DNA from: a virus
IMG/VR virus record: IMGVR_UViG_3300046515_000268
Location: 1 to 44,952 of that record
Length of the DNA: 44,952 bases
Reading direction: 5' to 3' (one strand)
Positions 23,404 to 32,023 of the stretch are shown piece by piece; the first letter of the stretch is position 1; each line of letters opens with the position of its first letter. A program made the translations under genes and the position numbers. The notes beneath the pieces were generated by a model. The model was not told the DNA's origin. It saw only the letters and a list, made by a program, of their open reading frames with translations, and searched no databases.

Positions 23404-23648
23404 TCCTTGAACGGCTCGTATTCTTCGCTGGCTTTCAGGAACTTGACCGCCTCGATGTCGGAGGCTGGCACCACGACCGTCGCCTTCTCCACCGAATAGG
23501 AACGGTCGGTACCGGGCACGATCACCAGTCGCGACGTGTAGAGCTTGTCGCGGAATTTCAAGGACTCAGGCGATGAGTAAGTTGAGGATGACAATGCCGG
23601 TTCCGAGGACGTTTGCGCATCGGTTGAGGTCATATCGATCTTGGCCAT
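23400..23648 (-). CDS. Small phage protein between gpV and gpW, function unknown
   Basis: An 82-aa protein from the ATG at 23648 (MAKIDMTSTDAQTSSEPALS). The N-terminal third is Ser/Thr-rich and probably disordered. The C-terminal part (RLVIVPGTDRSYSVEKATVV, SDIEAVKFLKASEEYEPFKE) looks folded. The longer frame begins inside a terminator hairpin, so I prefer the internal start, which has GGAG upstream. It overlaps gpW by 4 bp. I do not recognise it; its place inside the baseplate block suggests a tail or assembly role. Confidence 0.7.
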   Translation of the reverse strand: MAKIDMTSTDAQTSSEPALSSSTYSSPESLKFRDKLYTSRLVIVPGTDRSYSVEKATVVVPASDIEAVKFLKASEEYEPFKE

Positions 23649-23664
23649 GTGGTTCTCCAGGCAT

Positions 23665-23688
23665 GAAAAAGCCCGCACTGGGCGGGCT
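23665..23688 (-). terminator. Intra-operon terminator-like hairpin after gpV
   Basis: On the minus strand AGCCCGC-CCAGT-GCGGGCT is followed by five T. It lies between gpV and the 82-aa gene, about 17 nt before that gene's start. Confidence 0.75.
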
Positions 23689-23702
23689 GTGGTGAGTTGA
23701 AA

Positions 23703-24269
23703 TTAATGCGTGTGGTGATTGCTGTTGCCGGTGGCATCAATGATTGCGCCGGCGCTGGTGATGCCCTTGGTAACGTGTAGCGCGCCGTCGATCATCACCG
23801 CCGCTTTCAAATTGATGTTGCCGGTGGTCACGTTCACCGCGCTATCGGTCACGACCGCTTCCGTGCTGGCGACTTTGATGGTGACCGTGCCGCTCGGGAG
23901 CGTGATGCTGTAGCTCTTGGCCTGCCAGTCGTAGATCAGCGACCCGCCATCATCAAAACGCCAGACCTCGACATGGTCGCGATTATCTGGCGGCGGCCCG
24001 GCATTGCCATACAAGCCCGGGACAAACGTGCCTTGTGACACGTCACCACTGGGACTGATCAAACTGCCCTGCTCGCCCAAAGACGGCGCCCGCCAGTGCC
24101 TGGCCTTGCCGGCGGCGATGCTGTGCCACCGCACCCAAGCGCTGACCCATTCACTGCCATCCGACACGCGACATACCGGCGGCGAAGCGGACAGATCCAC
24201 CGCGACCACGTAGCAAGCCTTTACCGCACTCGCGATCATGCGGTCATGCTGGGCGCTTGCGTAACTCAC
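23703..24269 (-). CDS. Baseplate spike protein gpV (P2-like)
   Basis: A 188-aa membrane-piercing spike. An OB-fold N-terminus (residues about 20-110, with SLGEQGSLISPSGD) is followed by a beta-helical shaft (VNVTTGNINLKAAVMIDGAL). The C-terminus is SNHHTH, the HxH motif that binds an iron atom at the spike tip in P2 gpV and related proteins. Length is close to P2 gpV (211 aa). It overlaps the preceding gene by 4 bp. Confidence 0.93.
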   Translation of the reverse strand: MSYASAQHDRMIASAVKACYVVAVDLSASPPVCRVSDGSEWVSAWVRWHSIAAGKARHWRAPSLGEQGSLISPSGDVSQGTFVPGLYGNAGPPPDNRDHVEVWRFDDGGSLIYDWQAKSYSITLPSGTVTIKVASTEAVVTDSAVNVTTGNINLKAAVMIDGALHVTKGITSAGAIIDATGNSNHHTH

Positions 24270-24778
24270 GGCAGATCCTCCGGCCTGAATTGCCCGTCAC
24301 CCGGATCGACTTCAAACACCAACGACCCCGGCGGTTCGTCCGGCCACGGCCATTCCTCAACGCCGAGATAAACCTGCTGAGTCCACTCCACCAGCCACAC
24401 CGTGTATCCATCCAGGTGCGGCTGGGTCCAGTCCTGCAGCGATTGCACAAACTCGGCGGGTTCAACTGCCAACCCCCACGTCTGCGAACGAAGCAACACC
24501 GCCAACTGCGTCGCCAATTGCACGGCCTGTTGATGATGGTGCGCCTTGATCGGGTCAACAATGATCCGAGCCTCGAACTTGCAGACCAGCGAGGTTTCGC
24601 CGGTGCCGATATCGGTACCCGGCTCGATCTCGGCCACCTCCAGAAACACCGCTGGCAGCGACACGCGATCCTTAATGTCTGGCCAGGCTGTGACGGCCTG
24701 TACGCCAGGCAAGTGGGTACGCAGATGCTGTTCTACCGCCCGATAAAGCTGGTCCAGGCTGAACGGTTCTTCAGACAT
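24266..24778 (-). CDS. Tail terminator/completion-type protein
   Basis: A 170-aa protein starting MSEEPFSLDQLYRAVEQHL. The pattern of an N-terminal helix, VSLPAVFLEVAEIEPG and FEARIIVDPIKAHHHQQAV resembles Mu gp37-like (DUF1834) and tail-terminator proteins. Much of the longer open frame upstream (to 25102) is a shadow of the preceding gene, so I start at 24778, which overlaps that gene by 8 bp. It lies between the minor tail Z-like gene and gpV, where a terminator is expected. The family match is moderate. Confidence 0.7.
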   Translation of the reverse strand: MSEEPFSLDQLYRAVEQHLRTHLPGVQAVTAWPDIKDRVSLPAVFLEVAEIEPGTDIGTGETSLVCKFEARIIVDPIKAHHHQQAVQLATQLAVLLRSQTWGLAVEPAEFVQSLQDWTQPHLDGYTVWLVEWTQQVYLGVEEWPWPDEPPGSLVFEVDPGDGQFRPEDLP

Positions 24779-25436
24779 TGCCGATCCTCTTAAGGTATTT
24801 CTGCAGCTCAAAGTTGAGTTCCTGCTTGAGAATCGCCAACAGGATCTCATCTGCCTTTTTGACCCAGCTGTCGAAATGCGGCCGGGCTTGCTCGAGCGAC
24901 ACCTTGGCCTTGGCCAGCGGGAAACGACTGCCGTTTTCGGCGACCCAACCCGAACTCGGCCCGCGACCCGGGGACACCGTGCTGTCCGGGTAGTCGTCCG
25001 CGTTGAAATGCTTGGAGGCTGTGCGAATCCAGATGTCGGGCTTGTTGCCGTAGACCTTCTTGAGAAAGGCACCTTCGTAACGCCGCCCCGCCACCGACAC
25101 ACCGCTCCCGGTCTGCCGCGCCCGGCCGATCCGGCTGGATTCGATGCTGTTCAACCCGAACCACAGTTTGCCGCTCGCGGCCGCGCCGGAAACTGGATAG
25201 CTGCGCAACCGCTGACGCACCGCTGCTACGGCAATGCGCTCTGACCGGCTGACGGCTCGGGCGATGTGCGTGCGCAATCTTCCCAACGTCTTGTTGATCG
25301 CGCGCCGATGCGCCGCAGCAGCCGCTTTCGGCACCACCTTGGCAAAGTCCTGGAACGCCTGAAAGTCTGCGGCCGAGGACTGGATGGAGATCATCCCGCC
25401 CCCGGCCGAGGGTTTGAAATAGCTGCCTACACTCAT
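24771..25436 (-). CDS. Minor tail protein Z-like (tail completion)
   Basis: A 221-aa basic protein resembling lambda gpZ (192 aa), which readies the tail for joining to the head. It shows AAAAAHRRAINKTLGRLRTHIARAVSRS and RRYEGAFLKK with a C-terminal helical part. I took the ATG at 25436 (MSVGSYFKPSAGGGM); the next in-frame ATG would remove 14 residues. It overlaps both neighbours (4 and 8 bp). It follows the FII-like gene exactly as in lambda, at the seam between lambda-type head genes and P2-type tail genes. Confidence 0.85.
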   Translation of the reverse strand: MSVGSYFKPSAGGGMISIQSSAADFQAFQDFAKVVPKAAAAAHRRAINKTLGRLRTHIARAVSRSERIAVAAVRQRLRSYPVSGAAASGKLWFGLNSIESSRIGRARQTGSGVSVAGRRYEGAFLKKVYGNKPDIWIRTASKHFNADDYPDSTVSPGRGPSSGWVAENGSRFPLAKAKVSLEQARPHFDSWVKKADEILLAILKQELNFELQKYLKRIGNV

Positions 25437-25753
25437 GGGCGCAACCTCAGAATCAGGGCGACGAGCCCGTCGCCGCTTGGTTCGAGCTGAATCAGGTCGT
25501 AGTCACCGCCGCCGTCCAAGGCAGGCAAGTCAACGCTGACCAGCATGCCCTGTTCCAGACCTTGCGATTCGCTGACGCGGATCTCGAAGCGCGGCTCGCG
25601 CAACCCGGTGTTGAGCTTGCCGAACTTGGGTTGCAGCCAGGGTGCGGCGAACATACCGAACACTGGCTCTTCGCGACCCTCGATCCGCGCCGTATCGCCC
25701 AGCGTTTCGAACACCACTGCGTCGACCTCGGCGATCAGATCGCGAAAGCCCAC
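25433..25753 (-). CDS. Head-tail attachment protein (lambda FII-like)
   Basis: A 106-aa protein from a GTG start (VGFRDLIAEVDAVVFETLGD), similar in length and fold pattern to lambda gpFII (117 aa), which forms the head side of the head-tail joint. The GTG lies two bases after the capsid stop codon; upstream codons in the frame are only a shadow of the capsid gene. GLEQGMLVSVDLP and DLIQLEPSGDGLVALILRLR are typical of the attachment family. Order E-FII-Z matches lambda. Confidence 0.85.
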   Translation of the reverse strand: MGFRDLIAEVDAVVFETLGDTARIEGREEPVFGMFAAPWLQPKFGKLNTGLREPRFEIRVSESQGLEQGMLVSVDLPALDGGGDYDLIQLEPSGDGLVALILRLRP

Positions 25754-25755
25754 GG

Positions 25756-26751
25756 TCAGAGTTCCAGCAGAACCTGCGCACGTGGTCGCGTGCACAGGTG
25801 CAGCGGGTTGGACTGGGCCTCACCGGCCATGCCTTTGTTGAAGGGCAACGGCTCGATCATGCTGTAGTACGGGATGCCCTGGGTGTTGACCGTTTCCATG
25901 TAGTCGGCAGGCGCGAACACTGAGATATAAAGGTCGGGGACGCCTTCGGGAACCAGCAGCGCCTTGTCGTCATGGACAAAGGAAACGCCGGCCACCTTCC
26001 CACGGTAGCGCTCCCAGATGATGCCGCCGAACTCGAAGCTTTCCCGGGCGTCGCCACGCAGCGCTGCCGCTTGCTGACTGTTGAGGTAGGTTTCTTTTAC
26101 CGAGGGGTGGACGATGAACTTGTTCCAGAAGTTCTTACCGCAGAAGGCACGCGAGCCAGTACTGGTCACGCTACCCAATGCATCCTCCTGCATATCCAGA
26201 GCCTCGCCGCATTGAACCCGCAGTTCAGTCTCTGGATCCGCCAGCCCCATGGACATCTTTTGACGCTGCACACCGAAGCGGTCATAGAGATCCAGCAGTA
26301 CAGTCTTGCCATCGGCGTCAAGGATCTGGCCATTCAGTGCGCCCATACGCTGGAATTCGTGCGTGGCGTCCAACTGACGCCGCGCCTTAGCCAGGCGCGC
26401 ATTGACCACGTCCTGCACCGCCTGCAACTCAGTGCGAGTGCCGAAGGCGCGGATGCCTTGGATCTCATCCGCCTTGATGGTGAAACGCTCCGGCAGGTGC
26501 ACGGTATTGAACGGGATCAAGTTGCGCTTGCTCGCAGCAACCACCAGGCCAGAACCACCGCGCTCACCGGCCGGCACCAGTGCCAGGGTGTCACCGTCCT
26601 TTTCAATCTGCACGGTCAGCGTGGTAATGCCTTCCTCGCGGAACAGACCCAGGGCGCTGATGCGGCCAGGCAGGTAGGGTTGATCATTGAGTGCAGCGGT
26701 CAGCGAGGTAACGGTAAACGCTTCGTCGTCAAAAATGGCGATATCGGCCAT
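25756..26751 (-). CDS. Major capsid protein (lambda gpE-like)
   Basis: A 331-aa shell protein (lambda E is 341 aa). It starts MADIAIFDDEAFTVTSLTAA. Family hallmarks include LPGRISALGLFREEGITTLT, NLIPFNTVHLPERFTIKADE, KNFWNKFIVHPSVKETYLNS and a C-terminal RPRAQVLLEL. The start has TCTGGAGA upstream, fused to a terminator T tract, and is probably a site of very strong translation. It follows the decoration protein D. Confidence 0.95.
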   Translation of the reverse strand: MADIAIFDDEAFTVTSLTAALNDQPYLPGRISALGLFREEGITTLTVQIEKDGDTLALVPAGERGGSGLVVAASKRNLIPFNTVHLPERFTIKADEIQGIRAFGTRTELQAVQDVVNARLAKARRQLDATHEFQRMGALNGQILDADGKTVLLDLYDRFGVQRQKMSMGLADPETELRVQCGEALDMQEDALGSVTSTGSRAFCGKNFWNKFIVHPSVKETYLNSQQAAALRGDARESFEFGGIIWERYRGKVAGVSFVHDDKALLVPEGVPDLYISVFAPADYMETVNTQGIPYYSMIEPLPFNKGMAGEAQSNPLHLCTRPRAQVLLEL

Positions 26752-26768
26752 GGGTACTCTCCAGAAAC

Positions 26769-26792
26769 GAAAAATCCCGCTCGCGGCGGGAT
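26769..26792 (-). terminator. Intra-operon terminator-like hairpin before the capsid gene
   Basis: On the minus strand a perfect 7-bp stem ATCCCGC-CGCGA-GCGGGAT is followed by TTTTT-CGTTTCTGGAGA. The same T-tract-plus-ribosome-binding-site string is found before the sheath gene. Confidence 0.8.
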
Positions 26793-26813
26793 GCATACAA
26801 AAAAAGGATCGAC

Positions 26814-27158
26814 TTAGCGGACGATCACGAAATGGGTGGCGAGTGCTTTCTCGGCAGCCAGATCCAGACCGGTCAGGTGCGCTTCGCTGACCTCGGCCAA
26901 CCGCACCACGGCGCGACCGCGACGCACCACATCGGATTCACCGAGCGGGCCGTAGAGAATGGCGACAGCGTTTTCTGTGCCGTCTTCAGCAGTCGGTTCG
27001 TAGGCTGCGAATTCGCCGGAGGCGGTCACCAGCCCGAGGATTTGTCCCGGCCACAACTCTGGACCGGCCGCGACATTGATCGCTTCACGCGAAATGGTGC
27101 CGGCGCCTTCGGACAGCAGGAATTCACCTGCGTGCATCGGTTCCTGTTTGATGGTCAT
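26814..27158 (-). CDS. Head decoration protein (lambda gpD-like)
   Basis: A 114-aa capsid-stabilising protein (lambda D is 110 aa). It starts MTIKQEPMHAGEFLLSEGAG, then has REAINVAAGPELWPGQILG and AILYGPLGESDVVRRGRAVVR, all typical of the HDPD family. The start at 27158 overlaps the protease stop by 4 bp. It should form trimers on the expanded capsid surface. Confidence 0.93.
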   Translation of the reverse strand: MTIKQEPMHAGEFLLSEGAGTISREAINVAAGPELWPGQILGLVTASGEFAAYEPTAEDGTENAVAILYGPLGESDVVRRGRAVVRLAEVSEAHLTGLDLAAEKALATHFVIVR

Positions 27159-28309
27159 GCTCGTGCTCCTTTCGCGCTTTGCGCGGTTCCAGTTTGGGCC
27201 GCTTGGCGAGCAGCCCAAATCGAGTTGGGGTCAGGTTGTTTGGCCAGCACCTTGGGCGCTGGGTCATCCGCCAGCGGCAGACTGTTGTCGATTTCAAAGC
27301 CCTTACCGCTGGTGACAATCTTGTCGAACAAACGTGCCCGCACCGCCGGCGCATCCAGACCGGCCGCGACATACTCGGCGCTGAATTCAGGCAGCCGCGC
27401 GGCCACGCAGAGGTCGTTAATCGCCTTGGCTCGTGCCAGACCCGCCAAAACGATCTCTTCACTTTCAAGTTTGGTGGACTTGAGCAGCGGCTCGATCAGG
27501 TTGCTGATGCCCGCCGCCGCGCAGCGCTGAGTGACCATCAATGCCAACTTGGCCGAGTCTACGACGGGCGGCACCGGCGGCGGATCGACAGGCTCAAGAT
27601 CCGGATCCGGTTCGGGTGCCTCGTCGAGCTGGGCCAGCAAATCAGCCGGTGCGTGCTGGAATCGTTGCAGCACCGCGCCTTGACCGAGGCACGCTTTGAC
27701 CTTGATGCCGTCGCCGACTTCGTCAGCCAGACCAAGCGCCAATGCTTCATTGGCAGTCAGCCAGGTTTCTGCATTAACCATTCGCCGCAGTTCCGCGTCG
27801 TCGATGTCGGGCGCCTTGGCCTTGTAGGCCGCAATGATCGCCTCCAACGTTTGATCCAGCACATCAGCGACCCGGCGAAAGTCCTCGGCGCCCCCGCCTG
27901 TATAGGTGTATGGGTTGTGAATCATCAACATGGCGTTCGCCGCGATGACTACGCGGTGGGCACCGCACACAGCCACACTGGCGGCACTCGCCGCCAGTGC
28001 ATCGATCCGGCCGGTGCAGCGCTCGCCCAGCCGCGACAGCGCGTTGTGCATGGCCAGCCCGTCGAACAGGTCACCGCCGATACTGTTGAACGCGGCGACC
28101 ACCGGCGACACACCGTCGTCCATGGCGCGCAGATCCTGCACGAACTGATTGGCAGTGATGCCCCACGCGCCGATCTCGCCATAGACAAAGACTTCGATCA
28201 CTCGCTCGGTGGACTCGCCGCTGGCATGAACGGCGTACCAAGTCTTGTCCTTGACCTCGACGCGTTTGCCGGCGCGGTTGTAAATACGCGGTTTCGCGCG
28301 CTTGCTCAT
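27155..28309 (-). CDS. Head maturation protease, ClpP/S49-like (lambda gpC-like), with scaffold-type C-terminus
   Basis: A 384-aa protein. Residues about 35-205 are a ClpP/SppA-type serine protease: FNSIGGDLFDGLAMHNAL forms the oxyanion region, ALAASAASVAVCGA carries the candidate serine, and LMIHNPYTYT the histidine. After a Pro/Asp-rich linker (about 230-250) the helical C-terminus (from VVDSAKLALMVTQRC) resembles a scaffolding region. It cleaves scaffold and portal in procapsids of related phages. It overlaps both the portal gene and D by 4 bp. An internal start giving a separate scaffold (like lambda Nu3) is possible but not evident. Confidence 0.92.
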   Translation of the reverse strand: MSKRAKPRIYNRAGKRVEVKDKTWYAVHASGESTERVIEVFVYGEIGAWGITANQFVQDLRAMDDGVSPVVAAFNSIGGDLFDGLAMHNALSRLGERCTGRIDALAASAASVAVCGAHRVVIAANAMLMIHNPYTYTGGGAEDFRRVADVLDQTLEAIIAAYKAKAPDIDDAELRRMVNAETWLTANEALALGLADEVGDGIKVKACLGQGAVLQRFQHAPADLLAQLDEAPEPDPDLEPVDPPPVPPVVDSAKLALMVTQRCAAAGISNLIEPLLKSTKLESEEIVLAGLARAKAINDLCVAARLPEFSAEYVAAGLDAPAVRARLFDKIVTSGKGFEIDNSLPLADDPAPKVLAKQPDPNSIWAARQAAQTGTAQSAKGARA

Positions 28310-29787
28310 GGTTGCTCCTTGTCGTCGGTGTCTTCGACGGCATCAAGGGTGTTGTAGTTGAGGCCCAATAAGGTGGCGCGTGCCAGATCAGCAGCGTTTT
28401 CCAGATCGACCGTTTCGGCGTCGTAGCCAGTGCGCAAAACCATCTCGCTGCGCGACGAAAAACCGGCTCTAACCTCCATCGCTCGCGCCTGCACGTCCTG
28501 CACCGGCTGGATGTAAGCCCAGCCTTGCGGTACCCAGCGAGTGCGAAGGTACTGGCGGCGCTTCTGTGTGTAATCGTCCAGCACCAGAACACCCGACAGC
28601 ACCGCCATGTCCATCCACGCGGCCCGCACCGGGCGGCAAAGTTGATGGACGTACACGCTGAATTGCAGTTGTTCCAGGCGGCGCCGAAACTCGTTGAGCA
28701 CCACCCGTAATGCTCGGTCATTGATTCCGCGCATGTCGCCGGTGAGGATCTCGTAAGGCGTACCGCTACCCGCCGCTGCAGCCATCAACTGCTGACGCAT
28801 GAAGTCCGGGTAGTTGTTGCCCGCATCCGGCGGTTTGGAAAATTCCACCTCTTCGCCCGGACCGAGTTCCTGCATGGTGCCGGGTTCGAGCGCGACCATC
28901 GGGGTGAAGCCGTCGCGATCCAGATCCAGCAAGGCCCCGGTGACGGGATCCCGTGGCGTCTGTCCCGACTCCGGCGCTGGCCGCTTGATGAAACCGGCGA
29001 ACAGGTTGGCCACCTCTTGGCGGAACAACACCGCGTCGTCGTAGTTGTCGAGACTGCGCAGGCGTTTGAGCACGGGCGACAATCGCGGCACACCGCGCAA
29101 CTGACCCGGCTCAACCGGTTCGAAGATGTGCAGCACCTGAGTCGCCGGCACGCGAACCAGCTGGTTGTACCCGGCGTTTAGCGAGGCCGCATCACGCGGA
29201 TGTGAGAGGTACATCCAGTACGCCACCCGCTTGCCACCAGGAGTGAACTCGATACCGGCGCGGATGACGTTGCCGTTCTTGGTGCTCTCGAATTTGTCGT
29301 GTGGCACGAATTCCGGTGCGAGGATCTGCAGCTGCAGTGGAACGGCCAAGCCTTCGTCCAGGCTGCGAGGACGCAAGCGAACAAAGCATTCACCCGATGT
29401 TTCCACCGTGCGCGCCACCAGCGCCTGCTGGCCGTAGAAGTCGGTGCGATCATCCGCGTCCGACTCATCGACCCAATCCCCCCACAGCTCCTGCAGAAGC
29501 TTGCGCAAAGCATCATCGTCGGTTGTGGGTCGAGGGGTGATGCCCGTGCCGATCAGGTTGCTAACGCGCTTGTCGATGACGTTGAAGGCATACGGGTCAT
29601 TGCGAACTGCTGCACGTGAACGCGACCGTAGGTTGCGCAGCGCCGGGGTGTTGATGCTGTTGATCCCGTTGTCGGGAGCGTCCCAGCCAGTGGAGCGGCG
29701 CCCTTCCCCAGCGCCTTCGTAGCTGGCTTTGATGTTGGACGGCAGGATAAATCCGTTACGGGTCAGCGTTGGGAACTGTCGGGCCAT
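28306..29787 (-). CDS. Portal protein (lambda gpB family)
   Basis: A 493-aa portal (lambda B is 533 aa), the dodecameric ring through which DNA enters and leaves the head. Family blocks: WDAPDNGINSINTPALRNLR, RSRAAVRNDPYAFNVIDKRV, NLIGTGITPRPTTDD, VRVPATQVLHIFEPVEPGQL and YEILTGDMRGINDRALRVVL. It is coupled upstream to the W-like joining gene (stop and start share one base) and downstream to the protease. Confidence 0.96.
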   Translation of the reverse strand: MARQFPTLTRNGFILPSNIKASYEGAGEGRRSTGWDAPDNGINSINTPALRNLRSRSRAAVRNDPYAFNVIDKRVSNLIGTGITPRPTTDDDALRKLLQELWGDWVDESDADDRTDFYGQQALVARTVETSGECFVRLRPRSLDEGLAVPLQLQILAPEFVPHDKFESTKNGNVIRAGIEFTPGGKRVAYWMYLSHPRDAASLNAGYNQLVRVPATQVLHIFEPVEPGQLRGVPRLSPVLKRLRSLDNYDDAVLFRQEVANLFAGFIKRPAPESGQTPRDPVTGALLDLDRDGFTPMVALEPGTMQELGPGEEVEFSKPPDAGNNYPDFMRQQLMAAAAGSGTPYEILTGDMRGINDRALRVVLNEFRRRLEQLQFSVYVHQLCRPVRAAWMDMAVLSGVLVLDDYTQKRRQYLRTRWVPQGWAYIQPVQDVQARAMEVRAGFSSRSEMVLRTGYDAETVDLENAADLARATLLGLNYNTLDAVEDTDDKEQP

Positions 29788-29993
29788 CAGACCCCCTTCC
29801 CGGCATGGTACAACCGGACCACTCGCGAACGTGGCCCAGCTGCACTTGCCAACGACGAGCGTATTTCCTCGCGTGCCTTGAGCAGTTCATCGACCGTGCG
29901 GTATTCCACGGTACGGTCGGTGTAGCGGACAGTTTTTTCACCGCGAGCAATGGCCGCCTCAACCGCGTCGAGGTGCTTTTTCGTAAAGGACAT
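29787..29993 (-). CDS. Head-tail joining protein (lambda gpW-like)
   Basis: A 68-aa protein, the same length as lambda gpW. MSFTKKHLDAVEAAIARGEK followed by TVRYTDRTVEYRTVDELLKA matches the gpW fold pattern. It is needed to stabilise DNA in the head and to prepare the tail joint. It lies between terminase and portal, exactly as in lambda. Confidence 0.94.
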   Translation of the reverse strand: MSFTKKHLDAVEAAIARGEKTVRYTDRTVEYRTVDELLKAREEIRSSLASAAGPRSRVVRLYHAGKGV

Positions 29994-29994
29994 A

Positions 29995-32019
29995 TCAGCG
30001 TCTCTTCAGGTAGCCGCTGGCTGAGCTGCGGCGTTGAGGGGGGGCTGCCGGTCGTGATTGTGTAACCGGTGCAGCGGGTGGTGGTGCGGGTTGGGCTTGG
30101 CGTACAGCAGTGGGTGCCGGCGTTTGCTCAGCATCAAGTCGCTCGCCCTGAACAGGCTTGATGCTCAAGGCGTCATCGAACAAGCCGGACTGGGCCAGGG
30201 CTTGTCGCACCCTGTCCCAATCGTGTTCCTGGTAACGGTTGATGCCGAGGTAATGCGCCATAGCGAGGCAGTACACCATCAGGTCCAGCGCTTCATTGCG
30301 CTCAGCCTTGCCCTTCACCCATTCGATGCGCTTGTGCCCGCGCACGTAGCGGACGACTTTGCGCTCGGCGACACATTGGGCGAAAAACTCGTCCGGCAGG
30401 TCGTTGGCAAAGTGCAGCGATCCCGGCCCGTCTGGGAATGGATAGCGGTTGTAGATCCAGTCTTTGGCGGTGTCAGTGCCAACGAACCACAGCTCGGCGC
30501 CGTTGCGTTCGGTCTGGCCTTTCCACGTCACGTCAACCATGGATGGGCGCTGTGCAATCACCGGCCTACCAGGCTTGCTTGCGCCCTTGATGGCGAAGAT
30601 GTTGCGCCAGCGGCGAACGCGGCAGAACTGGTAGACCTCATCTGTGTGATGACCGCCGGAGTCGACACCCACGGCGAGAATCGCTAGACCCACACCGCAG
30701 GGATGCCGGTAACGAGCCTTGAGTTTCTCGTCCAGCACCGCCCAGGTGCGTTCGTCTGCCGGGTAGCCCCAGATGATCTGGTGGTCAACAACCCACCGCT
30801 CCATGCCGACGCCGAAGCCCATCACCATCAGCTCCAGTCGGTTAGCCTGGACGTCGACGGCGCCAGTCAGCATCAGTACGCCGGTCGGCATAGCGCCGAG
30901 GGTGTAGGTTTCCAGACGCGCCCGAGCGATCAACACTTCCGCCTTGGTCTGTTCAAGCGCGCTGTCCCAAACCTTCGCCAGACGGGTGTTGTAGAACACC
31001 TGCATCAGGCTGGTATCGCCTTGTGACTGGGCTTTTTTCGCATCCTCGAACTCGACGGCGAGCGAGGCCCAATCCATCCAGCCGGTCGGCGAATACAGGG
31101 CGCTGAGATGAAACCCCACGGTCTTGCCATCGCCACGACCATGCGCGCGCCACTCACCCCGGGCGAGCATATCGCTTTTGTGGTGCTCCTCGATCAGCAC
31201 GTCGCATTCAATAGCGGCGCACTCGTAATGCACGGTGGCGAAGTCCGCGCTGTAGTGCAGCCGCTCCCACTCCAACACCTGCATATGGCCGCAGGTGGGA
31301 CACGGCACATAATAGTGACGCTGGTCGCTGGACTCGAACAGATCGGCGATCCGCGAGGCACCCTTGATCGTCGGCGAACTGGAAAAATAGATCTTGGCGT
31401 TGCGCCCGAAGTTGGTCGCCCGCGTTTCGGCCAGCCTGATGGGATCCCCCTCCTGACCGACATCGTTTTCCCAGCGGTCGACTTCGTCGCCATAGATGTA
31501 ACGTGCCGACAGCTCCGAGAGGTTGGCCGCAGAACCGGCGGTGGTCACGTACAGCGAACCACCTTCAAATTCCTTGGTGTCCATCGTATTGCGGGCATCC
31601 CGTGAGCGGCTGGTGGCCACGCGCTCACGCAGCACCGGGGTGGCCTTGATGGTTTTGCTGATCCGCCCCGAGACCCGCTTGGACAATCCAAGGCTGGGCA
31701 GCAAGGCCAGGATGTTTGAAGGCGCCATGTGGATCAGGCCACCCATCCAGTTGAGGGCAATCTGGGTTTTCATCAACTGCGAGGCCACCATGGTGACCAC
31801 GCGCCTGCAAGGGTGAGCCGGCGACAGGCAGCGCATCGGTTCGCGAGCATAAGGTGTCCGCGAGGTGCGGTACTGGCCTGGCTCTGGGGCGCCGGTGTCT
31901 CGCGGGATTCGCATGTACTCGTCGGCCCATTCATCGATCCAGAGATCGGGATCAGGACGCAGTCCACGGAAGTAATTCTCACGGTACACCTTTGCACCGT
32001 CAGAAAATTCCGTGTGCAT
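29995..32019 (-). CDS. Terminase large subunit (lambda gpA family)
   Basis: A 674-aa packaging motor and endonuclease (lambda A is 641 aa). A degenerate Walker A lies at residues 78-86 (VASQLMKTQ, after CRRVVTM), and Walker B in RYIYGDEVDRWE. The zinc-ribbon-like CPTCGHMQVLEW and nuclease-region aspartates (LTGAVDVQANRLELMVMG, AVGVDSGGHHTDEVY) follow. The C-terminus is Pro/Ala-rich and disordered. It acts with the Nu1-like subunit on cos DNA. Confidence 0.96.
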   Translation of the reverse strand: MHTEFSDGAKVYRENYFRGLRPDPDLWIDEWADEYMRIPRDTGAPEPGQYRTSRTPYAREPMRCLSPAHPCRRVVTMVASQLMKTQIALNWMGGLIHMAPSNILALLPSLGLSKRVSGRISKTIKATPVLRERVATSRSRDARNTMDTKEFEGGSLYVTTAGSAANLSELSARYIYGDEVDRWENDVGQEGDPIRLAETRATNFGRNAKIYFSSSPTIKGASRIADLFESSDQRHYYVPCPTCGHMQVLEWERLHYSADFATVHYECAAIECDVLIEEHHKSDMLARGEWRAHGRGDGKTVGFHLSALYSPTGWMDWASLAVEFEDAKKAQSQGDTSLMQVFYNTRLAKVWDSALEQTKAEVLIARARLETYTLGAMPTGVLMLTGAVDVQANRLELMVMGFGVGMERWVVDHQIIWGYPADERTWAVLDEKLKARYRHPCGVGLAILAVGVDSGGHHTDEVYQFCRVRRWRNIFAIKGASKPGRPVIAQRPSMVDVTWKGQTERNGAELWFVGTDTAKDWIYNRYPFPDGPGSLHFANDLPDEFFAQCVAERKVVRYVRGHKRIEWVKGKAERNEALDLMVYCLAMAHYLGINRYQEHDWDRVRQALAQSGLFDDALSIKPVQGERLDAEQTPAPTAVRQAQPAPPPAAPVTQSRPAAPPQRRSSASGYLKRR

Positions 32020-32023
32020 GGGT

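Noticed and set aside
24779-25102. Upstream half of the 278-codon frame ending at 24266
   Set aside because: This part is an Arg/Ser-rich shadow of the Z-like gene. The real gene starts at the ATG at 24778.
29787-29962. Alternative minus-strand frame (68 codons) overlapping the W-like gene
   Set aside because: Arg/Pro/Ser-rich shadow; the W-like frame is colinear with lambda gpW and correctly coupled to the portal gene.
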